The notes under the pieces: generated by a model | Database searches by the model: none | What the model saw: only the letters and a program-made list of their open reading frames with translations | Told to the model about the DNA's origin: nothing | Part shown: positions 1-12,290 of the stretch, piece after piece | How the letters are laid out: every line of letters begins with the position of its first letter | Numbering within the stretch: position 1 is the first letter of the stretch | Source of the DNA: Homarus americanus | Taxonomy: Eukaryota; Arthropoda; Malacostraca; Decapoda; Nephropidae | DNA length: 64,000 nucleotides | Assembly: GCF_018991925.1 (NCBI RefSeq) | Contig: NW_024744357.1 | Span: forward strand, 4,413,707 to 4,477,706 | Reading direction: 5' to 3' | Made by a program: the position numbers and the translations under genes

Positions 1-139
1 TATCACTCACTCAGTCATCCATTTTTCCTCACTTCCCCCTTCCTTTATTTACCTCTCCCTCCTTCCTCCCTCTCCTCTGTTCGTGTCTATGTTGTTGAAC
101 ATGCTCTCTCATCCACCCTATCCATACCCTTGTGGCTGC

Positions 140-164
140 TACACACACACACACTCACACACAT

Positions 165-245
<81 letters not shown>
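140..245. repeat. (CA)n-(CT)n compound microsatellite
   Basis: CA with CATA variants to 198, then uninterrupted CT to 245. The overlapping THTHT/SLSLS frames are not genes. Confidence 0.95.
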
Positions 246-251
<6 letters not shown>

Positions 252-387
252 CGTCTCTCCTTCTTTGTTCCTTCCATTTGCTCATCTCCTTTCATTAGTT
301 TTTATGTCTCTTCCCCTAAATATCACTGGAATTACTCATGTTCTCCACCCATCCTCTTCCCCTCACCCCACCTATGCCCTCACCCCT

Positions 388-406
388 CCCCCCCCCCCCC
401 CCCCCC
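388..406. repeat. Poly-C tract
   Basis: 19 consecutive C in a C-rich neighbourhood (355-412). Confidence 0.9.
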
Positions 407-536
407 ACACCCTGTAATATATCACGGTCTCTGTGGCCTTCATCTGCACTCTTCTGCTGTGGGCGTCCCACAAGCTAAGGAATACCTATTTTCTACAATG
501 TACCTCTTATTTAATGTCATGGGATGTGCTGTACCT

Positions 537-539
<3 letters not shown>

Positions 540-596
<57 letters not shown>
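540..596. repeat. (GT)n microsatellite
   Basis: About 28 uninterrupted GT copies. Confidence 0.97.
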
Positions 597-598
<2 letters not shown>

Positions 599-980
599 AA
601 TAACATGAGGAATAGTAAATAGATAAACCAAATTGTATGCTATTCCAACTATTTCATTCAAATCACAAAATTATCAGTAGATTTGGTCATTGCATTAAAC
701 TCCTTGCTGGGGGATACCACTCACATAAAACACATCTATCAGTCAGGTCAAGAAAGAAAGAAACCTCTCCTTGGGCTGAATGAGAGCAGTATCTACCGGG
801 GTGTCGTAGTGGAGGTACCGAACCCTTGCCAAGCCTCACCTGGTTGTTCATCGTCAAAGTGAGTTACAACAATGGTGTGTGTTGGTCGGTGAAGGTCAGC
901 GTTTAGACGGCTTCGGCTTTCCTTTGTGAGAGAATTAGACCAATGGGGTTATTAGTCCTCGATCCGATATTGATTTACTG
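597..980. other. No gene seen
   Basis: Unique sequence of mixed composition. No ORF, splice-bounded exon or element end is recognisable. Confidence 0.5.
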
Positions 981-990
981 TCTGCCTGCC

Positions 991-1031
<41 letters not shown>

Positions 1032-1032
1032 G
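981..1032. repeat. (TGTC)n microsatellite
   Basis: Twelve TGTC copies, the first two as TGCC. Confidence 0.95.
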
Positions 1033-1540
1033 CACATCTCTTTTCACTCATTACATAAGATAGGATGAACGTCAAAGTGGAGGCTCACCTAGGAAAAAAA
1101 AAACCATAAGCCAAAGAATCTCTTGGCGTGTACAATAATACTCTATCACTATTAATATTTACGTAGCTTAACACTATCTCATTATTTCAATCCTAATAAG
1201 TAATTTTAACTGTACTAGTTCTACTTAAACGAAAATATAATAATCAAATCCCAATCAAAATTAAAGATTAGTCTGAAAATCCTAATTAATCCCTGTAATA
1301 AAAAATATTAAATAATACCTTCAAAGTATTATCTACACGTCTACTAGAAATCCCAGAAAAAAAAATACTTAAAATTTGGGGGATAATTTTTTTTTTTTTA
1401 CGGATTTGCTAACTTTTTCTTTTTTTCTTCTTTCTCCTTCCCTTCGTTATTCCCCTTCACTTATTTGCATTCCCATCTCCCTACCCCTAGTCTCTCTCGG
1501 TTAGTAATCACTCTAATGGTCTCGCATCCCTTCCTGGCTG
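1033..1540. other. AT-rich stretch, no gene seen
   Basis: Strongly AT-rich with A and T homopolymers (1092-1104, 1386-1399). Nothing coding is visible. Confidence 0.5.
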
Positions 1541-1620
1541 ATGTGGTGGTTAAAGGTACAGACGTGGTGGTTAAAGGTACGGACGTGGTGGTTAAAGGTA
1601 CGGACGTGGTGGTTAAAATT
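1541..1620. repeat. 20-bp tandem repeat, 4 copies
   Basis: GTGGTGGTTAAAGGTACGGA repeated four times with one A/G variant. Confidence 0.92.
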
Positions 1621-1656
1621 AACGAAGTGGTGTTATTGGTTAAAAGGTACGTTGGA

Positions 1657-1658
1657 TG

Positions 1659-1722
<64 letters not shown>
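1657..1722. repeat. (CT)n microsatellite
   Basis: CT tract with one CC interruption at 1672. Confidence 0.95.
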
Positions 1723-1725
<3 letters not shown>

Positions 1726-1749
1726 TACCCCGGTTACTGTTGGGAACCT

Positions 1750-2068
1750 CAACCACCACCGTCTCTGCTAACGCCACTGCCACCACCACTGCCATCATCA
1801 CTACCATCATCCACTACCACCACCATCACCACTATCACCATCACCGCCAGCACCATCACCGCCAGCACCACCACCACCATCACCGCCACCACCACCACCA
1901 CCACCACCACCACCACCTCCACCACCACTACCTCCACCACCACCACCCTCACCACCTACCCACCACCACCTCTACCTCTACCACCACCACCACCACCACC
2001 ACCACCACCACCACCACCACCTCCACCACCCACTACCTCCACACACACACCACCACCACCACCACACC
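1750..2068. repeat. (CAC)n/(CAT)n trinucleotide region
   Basis: Imperfect CCA, CAC and CAT triplets over 320 bp, open in several frames as poly-Thr, poly-His or poly-Pro. The composition alone explains the ORFs. Confidence 0.93.
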
Positions 2069-2099
2069 CTTCCCCTACGATTCGCTCTCATTAATCTCA

Positions 2100-2260
2100 T
2101 CTCACCTGTCTGCTGCTGTCGCCTCTCCCCCTCACCATCAATCATCATCAACCTCCTCCTCCTCCTTCTTGGTTTTCCCCTCTTCTCCTCTTCTTTCTCA
2201 TTCTTTTTGGTCTTCTCTTCTTCTCCTCTTTTATCTCCTCCTCCTCCTTAACCCTACCTT
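2100..2260. repeat. CT-rich (CTCCTC) tract
   Basis: Pyrimidine-rich with CTCCTCCTCC and TTCTCCTCTT blocks. Confidence 0.8.
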
Positions 2261-2301
2261 TCTCGTCCCTTGATCAACCTTATTCAAGATCGCCCTTTGA
2301 A

Positions 2302-2325
2302 GGAGAGAGAGAGAGAGAGAGAGAG
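2302..2325. repeat. (GA)n microsatellite
   Basis: Twelve GA copies. Confidence 0.93.
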
Positions 2326-2404
2326 TTTAATTAGTATGAAGGAGTCTGTAATTAGTTATCTAAGAGTGAGGGAGATCGATTCACAATCATATTTCCCATA
2401 TACC

Positions 2405-2477
2405 AACCTAACCTAACCTAACCTTAACCTAACCTAACCTAACCTTAACCTAACCTTAACCTTAACCTAACCTAAAC
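2405..2477 (+). repeat. (AACCT)n telomere-type block
   Basis: About 14 CCTAA pentamers, some as CCTTAA hexamers. This is the arthropod TTAGG repeat with its C-rich strand on plus. Confidence 0.93.
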
Positions 2478-2659
2478 ACTCGACAGAATATCTCACATAT
2501 ATTCAGATCAACAGAGAGGTGTTATACTTAACCTCTAATTCATGTACAACTGACGAAGGCTTGACTCATAAATGGTCTCCTGCCATAGAGATCCTCATTG
2601 AGTTTTTTAGTTGACCCATCACAACTGTAGTTTGGGTTCGTGTTATATTAAAAAAAAAA

Positions 2660-2805
2660 AAGGAGAGAGAGAGAGAATTGGTGTGAAAATGGGGGAGGAG
2701 AGGTAGGAAGAAGAGGGGAAGGAAGAAAATGAGGAAGAAATAGGAGGACAAAGAAGACGACGAGGAGGAAGACGAGTGAAGAGGAGGAGGAGGAGGAGGA
2801 GGGGT
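2660..2805. repeat. Purine-rich (GGA)n tract
   Basis: AGGAAGAAG and GAGGAGGAGG blocks, almost pure purine on the plus strand. Confidence 0.85.
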
Positions 2806-2934
2806 GAATTGTGTATTACATGCGTGAATGATGAAAATCTTTAGGCTGAAGAGTGAGTATAATGCAACTGAAGCCTAACTGAGGTAATTGACACCTGGAG
2901 AAAATCGAAAGTTTGGAGATGAAGTCAGTGAGAT

Positions 2935-3575
2935 CAGGGTACAACAGGAGATGTTGGTGTCAGAGTGATGTTTAGAGAGCTCAGGTTACAACAGGAGATG
3001 TTGATGTCAGAGTGATGTTTAGAGAGCTCAGAGTACAAGAGATGTTGATGTCAGTGATGTTTAGAGAGCTCAGGGTACAAGAGATGATGTTGATGTCAGA
3101 GTGATGTTTAGAGAGCTCAGAGTACAAGAGGAGATGTTGAAGTCAGAGTGATGTTTAGAGAGCTCAGAGTACAACAGGAGATGTTGGTGTCAGAGTGATG
3201 TTTAGAGAGCTCAGGTTACAACAGGAGATGTTGATGTCAGAGTGATGTTTAGAGAGCTCAGAGTACAAGAGATGTTGATGTCAGTGATGTTTAGAGAGCT
3301 CAGGGTACAAGAGATGATGTTGATGTCAGAGTGATGTTTAGAGAGCTCAGAGTACAAGAGGAGATGTTGAAGTCAGAGTGATGTTTAGAGAGCTCAGAGT
3401 ACAAGAGGAGATGTTGAAGTCAGAGTGATGTTTAGAGAGCTCAGGGTACAAGAGGAGATGTTGAAGTCAGAGTGATGTTTAGAGAGCTCAGAGTACAAGA
3501 GATGATGTTGAAGTCAGAGTGATGTTTAGAGAGCTCAGGGTACAAGAGGAGATGTTGAAGTCAGAGAAATATTTA
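2935..3575. repeat. 46-bp minisatellite with 230-bp higher-order unit
   Basis: About 14 units sharing GTCAGAGTGATGTTTAGAGA and GCTCAGNGTACAAGAG, each with a SacI-type GAGCTC. A five-unit block beginning at 2941 is repeated almost exactly at 3171. Confidence 0.93.
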
Positions 3576-3818
3576 CAGAGTTTAGAATATGAGACGAAGA
3601 TCTTGATCATATTAATGTTAGAGGGAAGTTTACAAAATTAAATAAATGACTTAAAAAAATGAAAAAAAAATGTATTGTTGGTGTGACTAACTATTATGGG
3701 GGAGAGAGAAGAGAAGAGGTGTGAGGAAAAAGGTATTGATAAATGGATTGAAAATGGAAATGAAGGAAGGAATAATTTTGGTTAATGAAAGGTGAGAAAG
3801 GGTTAGCCCAGGTATGAA

Positions 3819-4253
3819 GTGTATGTATGTATGTATGTATGTATGTATGTATGTATGTATGTATGTATGTATGTATGTATGTATGTATGTATGTATGTAT
3901 GTATGTATGTATGTATGTATGTATGTATGTATGTATGTATGTATGTATGTATGTATGTGTGTATGTATGTATGTATGTATGTATGTATGTGTGTGTGTAT
4001 GTATGTATGTATGTATGTATGTATGTATGTGTGTATGTATGTATGTATGTATGTATGTATGTATGTATGTATGTATGTATGTATGTATGTATGTATGTAT
4101 GTATGTATGTATGTATGTGTATGTATGTATGTATGTATGTATGTATGTATGTATGTATGTATGCTATGTATGTATGTATGTATGTATGTATGTATGTATG
4201 TATGTATGTATGTATGTATGTATGTATGTATGTATGTATGTATGTATGTATGT
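3819..4253. repeat. (GTAT)n microsatellite, about 435 bp
   Basis: About 108 tetranucleotide copies with a few GTGT variants and one CTATG phase shift at 4164. The MYVC frames in all three phases are spurious. Confidence 0.97.
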
Positions 4254-4545
4254 TAAAATAACTTAACTAAACTCTGTTAATCCAAAATCAAGCTTAACCT
4301 AATCTAAACTTACTTAACCTTACTTAAAACGAACATAATCAAACTTAAATTAATTAAACCATGACCTCCCAAACAATAGCGATTTATCAGTATTACAGTA
4401 ATAGCTATTGTTTTATTGTTGGTTTTGTTAATAGTATTAATACGGGCGAAAACTGTGAGAAATTTAGGTGTGCAATATTCTTGATTCAAAATAAATCAAC
4501 TTTAAGATTAGTATCGGAAATATTGCTTTGAGAATTGACCGGCCA

Positions 4546-4546
<1 letters not shown>
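4254..4546. other. AT-rich, degenerate CTTAACCTA fragments, no gene seen
   Basis: Scattered AACCTAA and ACTTAACC pieces at 4260-4330 look like a decayed telomere-type block. The rest is AT-rich. Confidence 0.45.

Positions 4547-4632
<86 letters not shown>
4547..4632. repeat. (GT)n microsatellite
   Basis: About 43 uninterrupted GT copies. Confidence 0.97.
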
Positions 4633-4636
<4 letters not shown>

Positions 4637-4874
4637 GCAAGTCCGTCACAGAATACCGACAGGCCAAAAAAGGGAAGACTCTGCTGGTCATTCTTCCTCA
4701 AACTCATCTCTCTCTCTCTCCCTCGTTCGTTCGTCTGTTCGCTATCCTTCTTTTTCTCTTATTCTTATTCTTTATCTGTGTTTCTGTCAGTTTAATTTTG
4801 TTCTTTTCTCTCCCATTGTTAATTCGTTCTCTCTGACATTATTTATTCTGTTTCTTTTTCTTTTTGTATTTTCA

Positions 4875-4955
4875 TTATAATTCTTTCTCCCTGTCTTTTT
4901 CTCCCTGTTTCTTTCTCCCTGTTTCTTTCTCCCTGTTTCTTTCTCCCTGTCTCTT
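4875..4955. repeat. 14-bp TTTCTCCCTGTTTC repeat
   Basis: Five to six copies with TTTTT and TCTC variants. Confidence 0.88.
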
Positions 4956-5030
4956 TTAATCTATTTCCCACATTTTAGAATCTTTTATTTTTTCATTTTT
5001 CATTCATTTAATTTATTTTTTCCTCGTATC

Positions 5031-5061
<31 letters not shown>
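5031..5061. repeat. (CT)n microsatellite
   Basis: About 15 CT copies. Confidence 0.93.
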
Positions 5062-5064
<3 letters not shown>

Positions 5065-6013
5065 GTCGTGTATACTTATTTACTCTGTTTTTCTCCTGTC
5101 AACATCTGCACGGTCAACATAAGTGAATTTCTCCCTCCTCTTCCTCCGCCTCCTTCTCCTTCCTCAACCTCCTACACCCTCCTTCCTCATCCTCCTACAC
5201 CCTCCTTCCTCCTCTTCTTCCTCTTGCTGCTCCTCGCTTAACATATTTCAGTAGCGTTCCTCTGACAGTCTCACTCAACATACCTTCACGTCCAGGTGAT
5301 ATGATTGTAAACACGTTACCTGAAGATTTATTGACCCCGTGATGACAGCCTGGGGGTAAAATATATCTTTAAAATGTCGATAGAATTTACGGTAAAGTTT
5401 TCTATATTTAATGTTATTTGGTTTATGTCATTAGTAGATGTTTATTATCCTTTTGTTAATCTCCTCCTTATTAGGGTTGTGGTGGTCTGTATATGTCTGT
5501 TTTGTAGTCAGAAAGTTTATACACACCGGAATTTTTACGTATATTTCAACTACTGTCATTTCCTTGCTATATATTCTTTGTACTGTGATCTGAGTTGTGT
5601 AGTTGTGTCTTGAGTTGGATGATAATCGACCAAGTTATGTCTTATGGTCAAGGAAGGTGAGGAAGGGTGAAGTACGGGGGCGTTACCTGTGCTTTACCTG
5701 TTGTGTTATACTCACCTGGACATAAATATTCCCCGTTTTCTGTGATGCTGTGTGATAGGGAATTAAGACTCAGCCATCGTAGATAATAATGGAATTGGAA
5801 TGGGTATAATTAGCCAAAGTGTGATGTAGCTTCAGTATGATCTCTCGACTCGTGGTGGTGGTACATACTTTTATCAAGTGTGAAACTCATTTAATCGGAA
5901 GAAGAACTCATCAGCGTTAAGATTTAGGGCAGTGTGTTTACATACTTACAGTGCTTAAAGTTTGTTATCTAATTTCTTCTCTATATGAACCCTACTTTAT
6001 ATATTTGGCTAAC
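5062..6013. other. No gene seen
   Basis: Includes a CTCCT-rich patch (5120-5235) and unique AT-rich sequence. The 79-codon hydrophobic frame at 5374-5613 has no splice or start context and no recognisable similarity. Confidence 0.45.
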
Positions 6014-6070
6014 ACCTAACCTAACCTAACCTAACCTAACCTAACCTAACCTAACCTAACCTAACCTAAC
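6014..6070 (+). repeat. (AACCT)n telomere-type block
   Basis: Eleven perfect CCTAA pentamers, C-rich strand on plus. Confidence 0.96.
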
Positions 6071-6535
6071 ACTAGACGAATTTAACCAGATCAGAGGTAA
6101 CCCAGTACCCGAGGGGACAGTGGACTACCTCCACTAAATACAATGGAATCTTGTTCAAACCTCCTAAAGGAATTTATTTAGAGGATTGAATTTACTTCGT
6201 TGTTCGTACCCAAATCCCGTCCATAGTCTGTTACCTTCTGTGCTCGGGGGAACTGAGGAGGAAAATGATGTCGGAAATGCCTGCAGCACCTTTACAGAGA
6301 CACACACACACATGATGTTGTCCCCCCTCCGATGCGCTCCATTTTCCTGATTAGGTTGTCGTAGTCACTCGCTAAGGGGTGATGGAGAGGCAGAGAGAGA
6401 GAGAGAGAGGGGGTGAGGGAGAGGGAGAGGTTGCAGTGATCCCGAGGTGTGAGAGATTCTCCCTAGGTGAGGTAGAGGTGAGGGTGTGTTGCTCAAGACT
6501 TGGCGGAGGAACAGATCTTTGAGTCAGGGAATCTT
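6071..6535. other. No gene seen; short CA and GA tracts
   Basis: Unique sequence with (CA)n at 6300-6312 and (GA)n at 6393-6432, leading into the C-rich minisatellite. Confidence 0.5.
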
Positions 6536-8900
6536 CTACACCTGTCACCCCACACCCCTCACTTGTCACTCCTCACCTGTCACCCCACACCCCTCACTTG
6601 TCACCCCTCACCTGTCACCCCACGCCCCTCACCTGTCTCCCACCCCGTCACCCCACCCCTCACCCGTCACCCCCACCCCCCTCACCCTGTCACCCACCCC
6701 TCACGCCCCCCCTCACCTGTCACCCCACCCCTCACCTGTCACCCCACACCCCTCACTTGTCACCCTCCACCTCCTCACCTGTTACCCCACCCCTCACCTG
6801 TCACCCCACACACCCCTCACCTGTCACCCCCCACACCCATCACCCCTCAACCCCTCACCCCACACCCCTCACCCCACACCCTCACCCCACCCCCCCACCC
6901 CCTCCCCTCCCCTACCCCACACCTCTCTACGTCATCCCCTCCTCACCTGTCACCCCACCCCTCACCAGTCACCCCCACACCCCTCACCCCGTCACCCCAC
7001 CCCTCATCCGTCACCCCCTCACCTGTCACCCCACACCCCTCACTTGTCACCCCTCACCTGTCACCCCCACACCCCTTCACCTGTCACCCCACACCCCTCA
7101 CTTGTCACCTCCACCCTTCACCTGTCACCCCACGCCCCTCCACTTGTCACCCCCCCACCCTCACCTGTCACCCCCACCCCTCCCACCCCCACACCCCTCA
7201 CCCCTCACCCTCACCCCACCCCTCACCCCACACCCGTCACCTGTCCCCCACACTCCTCACCTGCTCCCCCACACCCCTCACCTGTCACCCCACCTCACCC
7301 GTCACCCCACCCCTCACCCGTCACCCCACCTCCTTATCACCTCCCACACCCTTCACCTGTCACCCCACACCTCCACTTGTGCCCCCACCTCACCCCGTCA
7401 CCCCACACCCGTCACCCCACCCCTCACCTGTCACCCCACCCCTCACCTGTCCTACCTCCTCATCTGTCACCCCCCCCTCACCTGTCAACCCCTCCCCTCA
7501 CCTGTCACCCCACCCTTCCCCATTCCCCACACACCCCCCCACTTGTCACCTCCCACCCCTCACCTGTCACCCCACACCTCTCCACTTGTCACCCCCCACC
7601 CTCCTGTCACCCCTCCCCACACCCCTCCCCACCCCCCACACCCCTCCCACCCGTCACCCCTCATCACCCCCTCACCCGTCACCCGTCACCCCTCACCTGT
7701 CACCCCACACCCCTCTGTCACCCCCACACCCTCACCTGTCACCCCACACCCCTCACCTGTCACCCCACCCCCCTCACCTCACCCCACCCCTCACCTGTCA
7801 CACCCCTCACCCGTCACCCCACCCCTCATCTGTCACCCCACCCCCTCACCTGTCACCCCACCCCTCACCCTGTCACCCCACACCCCTCACCCGTCACCCC
7901 ACCCCCTCACCCATCACCCCACCCCCTCACCTGTCACCCCACCCCTCATCTGTCCCCCACCCCCTCACCCGTCACACCCCACACCCCCTCACCCTACACC
8001 CCTCACCCCGTCACCCAACACCCTCACTTGTCACCTCCACCCTTCACCTGTCACCCCCACCCCTCACTGTCACCCCACCCTCACCGTCACCCCACCCCTC
8101 ACCCCGTCACCCCACACCCCCTCACCTGTCACCCCACCCCTCACCTGTCACCCCACCTCCTCATCTGTCACACACCCCTCACCTGTCAACCCACCCCTCA
8201 CCTGTCCAACCCCACCTCACCTGTCAACCCCCCTCACCCCTACACCTCACTTGTCCTCCACCCCTCACCTGTCACCCCACCTCCTCACCCATCACCCCAC
8301 CCCCTCACCTGTCACCCCACCCCTCCCCCACCCCTCACCGTCACCCCTCACCATCACCCCTCACCCCGTCACCCGTCACCCATCACCCCTCCTGTCCCAC
8401 CCCACCCCCCTCACCTGTCACCCCACACCCCTCACCTGTCACCCCACACCCCTCACCCTGTCACCCCACCCCCCTCACCTGTCACCCCCTCACCTGTCAC
8501 CCCACACCCCTCACCTGTCACCCCCCACACCCCTCACCCCGTCACCCCACCCCTCACCTGTCACCCCACACCCCCTCCCCGTCTTACCCCTCACCCGTCA
8601 CCCCCACCCCTCACCCGTCACCCACCCCCTCACCCGTCACCCACACCCCTCACCTGTCACACCCTCACTGTCACCCACCCCTCACCCGTCACCCCACCCC
8701 TCTTACGTCACCCTCACCCCACGTCACTCCTCACCCGTCACCCCCACCCCTCACCGTACCCCACACCCCTCACCTGTCACCCCTCTCCCCCCTCCCCCAC
8801 CCCTCACCTGTCACCCCCACCTCCCCCGTCACCCCACCCCCCCCGTCACCCCACACCCCTCTGTCACCCCACCCCTCACCCCCTCCTTGTCACCCCAGAC
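6536..8900. repeat. C-rich minisatellite, about 2.4 kb
   Basis: Over 100 imperfect copies of CTCACCTGTCACCCCACACC, 17-22 bp. C-run lengths vary from unit to unit and CACCTG/CACCCG alternate. All three plus frames stay open for 800-900 codons because the unit contains no T-A-R trinucleotide. There is no start context, codon bias or splice structure to suggest a gene. Confidence 0.95.
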
Positions 8901-9360
8901 ACCTCGCCAGATGTCTTTATTGATCCACCTCCTTCCTGCCCCCATCCTGCCTCCTTCACTGCCCCATCACCGCCTCCTTCACCGCCTCCTTCACTACCCC
9001 ATCACCCGCCCCATCACTGCCCCCATCACCGCCTCCTTCCTGCCCCCCATCACCGCCTCCTTCCTGCCCCCATCACCGCCTCATCACCGCCTCCTTCTGC
9101 CCCCCATCGCCCCCATCACTGCCCCATCACCGCCTCCTTCACCTTTACATCACCGCCATCATTCAGCTTCATTCATTTCCATCATCATCGCCTTTTCATC
9201 ATTCATTAAGCATCATTCGCCTTTCATCTACTTCGCCTTTCATCACCATTGCATCATTCACTTTCTTGCGTCATAGCCCCATCCTCGCATCATCACCCTC
9301 ATTCATAGCATCATTCGTTGCATCATTCGCCATCATTCGCCTCATTCACCCTCGTCCTAT
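8901..9360. repeat. CATCACCGCCTCCTTC minisatellite and CATCATT-rich tail
   Basis: 14-17-bp units of CCCCATCACCGCCTCCTTC, fading after 9150 into CATCATTCGCC repeats. Confidence 0.9.
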
Positions 9361-9439
9361 CTATCACGTCACACATACACTGCGCCAACGCTCCGCAAAT
9401 CCGCCAACACTCCCTACTTGACGCTCTGCCAGCATCCTC

Positions 9440-9795
9440 CGACACTCCCTGCACCAACCTCCCCTACCAACACTCCTCATCCCCTACACCAGCATCCCCT
9501 CACACCAACCATCCATCTGCACCAACCTCCCTACACCAACTTCCCTATCCAACCTCCCCTACACCAACCTCCCTACACCAACACTCCCTACACCAACACT
9601 CCCTACACCAACCTCCCCTACCAACCTCCCCTACCTTGCTCCCTACACCAACACTCCCCTACACCAACACTCCCCTCTACTCCCCCAACCTCCCCCAACC
9701 TGCCTCCCCTACACCAACACACCCCTACCTCCCCTACACTACCTCCCCTCTCCAACCACACCCCTACTCCCAACACTCCCCCTCACCAACATACC
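9440..9795. repeat. CCCTACACCAACCTC minisatellite
   Basis: About 22 copies of a 15-bp unit alternating CCAACCT and CCAACACT. Thr/Pro-rich ORFs here are low-complexity by-products. Confidence 0.92.
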
Positions 9796-9934
9796 TTAAC
9801 TTCCTCTTTCTTGCCTAAATTCTCCCACCTTCTTGCATGCAATGACCTATCTCCTCTTTTAAGGTATTGCCATATCTCTATCACAGTGTTCTCTCTCTGT
9901 CCCTTCAATACATATGCATCTTTCCATTACCTTA

Positions 9935-10875
9935 TCTCTTCTATTGCAACATTTCTTCTATTGCAACATTTCTTCTATTGCAACATTTTATCTGGATTGC
10001 CGCATTGCGTTTAGTTTTGTGTTTTTATAAGTTTCTCACTGCAACACCCTCAGTCGTTCATTACACTTTTCCTACATTGTAACATTTGTCCTCCTTCTAC
10101 ATTGTAAAAAATTCTCCTACATTGTAATATTTTTCCTCCTTTTACATTGTATCATTTTTCTCCTTCTATATTGTAACATTTTCCCCCCTACATTGTAAAA
10201 ATTTTCCTCTTACATTGTATATATTTTACCTCCTCCTACATTGTAAAATTCTTCCTCCTCCTACATTGTAAATTTTTCCTCTTTTCTACATTGACACATT
10301 TGTCCTTCATTGTAGCATTTTCACGCCTCTTATGTTCCAACTCTTCTCCTACATTGTAACATTTGCTCTCCTCTTACCTTGTAACGCTTCCCCTCCATTG
10401 TAACATTTGTCCTCCTACATTGTAACGCTTCTCCTCCTGCCTTGTAACAGCTCCCTCCTACATTCGCATATATCCCCACCATTGCAACATTTATATATAT
10501 TGCAACACTTTCCCTTTAATACAATTACTCCTCTTCCCCATTGCAACAATTATGCGCCTCTATTGCAACACTATCCATCCAATGCAACATTATACCCTCC
10601 ATTGCAACTATTATAGTCAATTGCAATCACTTCCCTCCTCCATTGTAGCAATTTTCTCGTTTTAATCACTCCCTTCTTTATTGCAATCACTCCCCCTTCT
10701 TTATTGCAATCACTTCCCCTCCTCCATTGCAATCACTTCCTCCCCTCATTGCAATCACTTACCCTCCTCCATTGCAATCAGTCCCCCTGTCTATTGCAAT
10801 CACTGCCCCTCCTCTATTGCAATCACTTCCCCCATTGCAATCACTCCTCCCCTCTATTGCAATCACTTCCTTCAT
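9935..10875. repeat. ATTGYAAY minisatellite, about 0.9 kb
   Basis: 17-22-bp units with core ATTGTAACATTT in the first two thirds, then ATTGCAATCACTTCCC after about 10620. Spacers are pyrimidine-rich, so each unit contains a conserved TTGYAA octamer-like core. Confidence 0.9.
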
Positions 10876-10934
10876 TGCACACGCTTTCCATCATGCATTT
10901 CAGAGTTATATCATTTTGCTATCATATCTCCGTC

Positions 10935-11155
10935 TCCCATCACCATTACCATCACCATCACCCCCCCATCACATCACCCCCCACCGTCACCACCACTACC
11001 ATCACCCTTCACCACCACCAACATCCACTACCATCACCATCACTACCATCACCAGCACTACCATCATCAACACCACTACCAACACCACCACTGCCATCAC
11101 CCTACCATCACCACCACCACCACCACCACCCACCACCATCACCACTCCACCAACC
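10935..11155. repeat. (CAC)n/(ATC)n trinucleotide region
   Basis: CACCATCAC and ACCACC triplets over about 220 bp. Confidence 0.9.
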
Positions 11156-11308
11156 TACCTGACCATATTTACACCTGCGACAATGACTCACTTTGCTTTT
11201 AGGCTTTTCATTATGTCACATTGTACTCTGGTGTAGCTCTGGCCAGGACACAGGAAGGTGGAAGGCTTTACTATGGCAATACTTGTAATACAGATATATT
11301 TCAAGATA

Positions 11309-11309
<1 letters not shown>

Positions 11310-11367
<58 letters not shown>
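11310..11367. repeat. (CT)n microsatellite
   Basis: About 28 CT copies. Confidence 0.95.
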
Positions 11368-11370
<3 letters not shown>

Positions 11371-11428
11371 TTTTGTTTGTTTGTAATACATCAGGATTTC
11401 TTTCTCTCTCTCTTTACTGTTTTACATC

Positions 11429-11429
<1 letters not shown>

Positions 11430-11478
<49 letters not shown>
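11430..11478. repeat. (GT)n microsatellite
   Basis: About 24 GT copies. It can pair with the (CA)n 55 bp downstream. Confidence 0.96.
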
Positions 11479-11528
11479 TGATCTCAAGAACAATGCTTAG
11501 AATATGTATATACACACTAAACACCTTC

Positions 11529-11635
<107 letters not shown>

Positions 11636-11774
11636 GCGTCTACAAAAATGGTTTATCGGGAGAAAGTTATCGGTTTGACGAAGAAGAAAACACGATTTTT
11701 TTTTACTCTCTCTGCCTCACACTAGTTGTATCGACACGCGCTGTTATTATTTTCATTTAGGTTTTAACTATAAC

Positions 11775-12290
11775 TTGAAACTTTGACGCATTTCCTGGTG
11801 TTGAAACTACTCCGTGTTATTAAGTCTGGCATTGAAGAGACTCCACGTTATTAAGTCTGGCGTTGAAGGGCTCTCACGTTATTAAGTTTGGCGTTGAAGA
11901 GACTCCACGTTATTAAGTCTGGTGTTGAAGCGACCTCGTTATTAAGTCTGGCGTTAAGCGACTCCGTTATTAAGTCTGGCATTGAAGAGACTCCACGTTA
12001 TTAAGTCTGGTGTTGAAGCGACTCCACGTTATTAAGTCTGGTGTTGAAGAGACTCCACGTTATTAAGTCTGGTGTTGAAGAGACTCCACGTTATTAAGTC
12101 TGGCATTGAAGAGACTCCACGTTATTAAGTCTGGTGTTGAAGCGACTCCACGTTATTAAGTCTGGCATTGAAGAGACTCCACGTTATTAAGTCTGGCGTT
12201 GAAGCTACTCCACGTTATTAAGTTTGGCGTTGAAGCTACTCCACGTTATTAAGTTTGGCGTTGAAGCGACTCCACGTTATAAGACCAGTC
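11775..12290. repeat. 31-bp minisatellite
   Basis: About 16 copies of CACGTTATTAAGTCTGGCGT + TGAAGNGACTC, with GCATT/GTGTT/GCGTT and AAGA/AAGC variants. Two units around 11930-11975 are shortened. Confidence 0.94.

Noticed and set aside
3814..4266. MYVC-repeat ORFs
   Set aside because: Direct translation of (GTAT)n in three frames.
5374..5613. 79-codon hydrophobic ORF as a small membrane protein
   Set aside because: AT-rich sequence readily yields Phe/Leu/Val/Tyr-rich frames. There is no supporting context.
6486..9276. Three overlapping plus-strand ORFs of 800-900 codons rich in Pro, His, Thr and Ser
   Set aside because: They lie wholly in a C-rich minisatellite whose unit has no stop trinucleotide in any plus frame. 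All three frames are open together, unit lengths are not multiples of three, and there is no domain or splice context.
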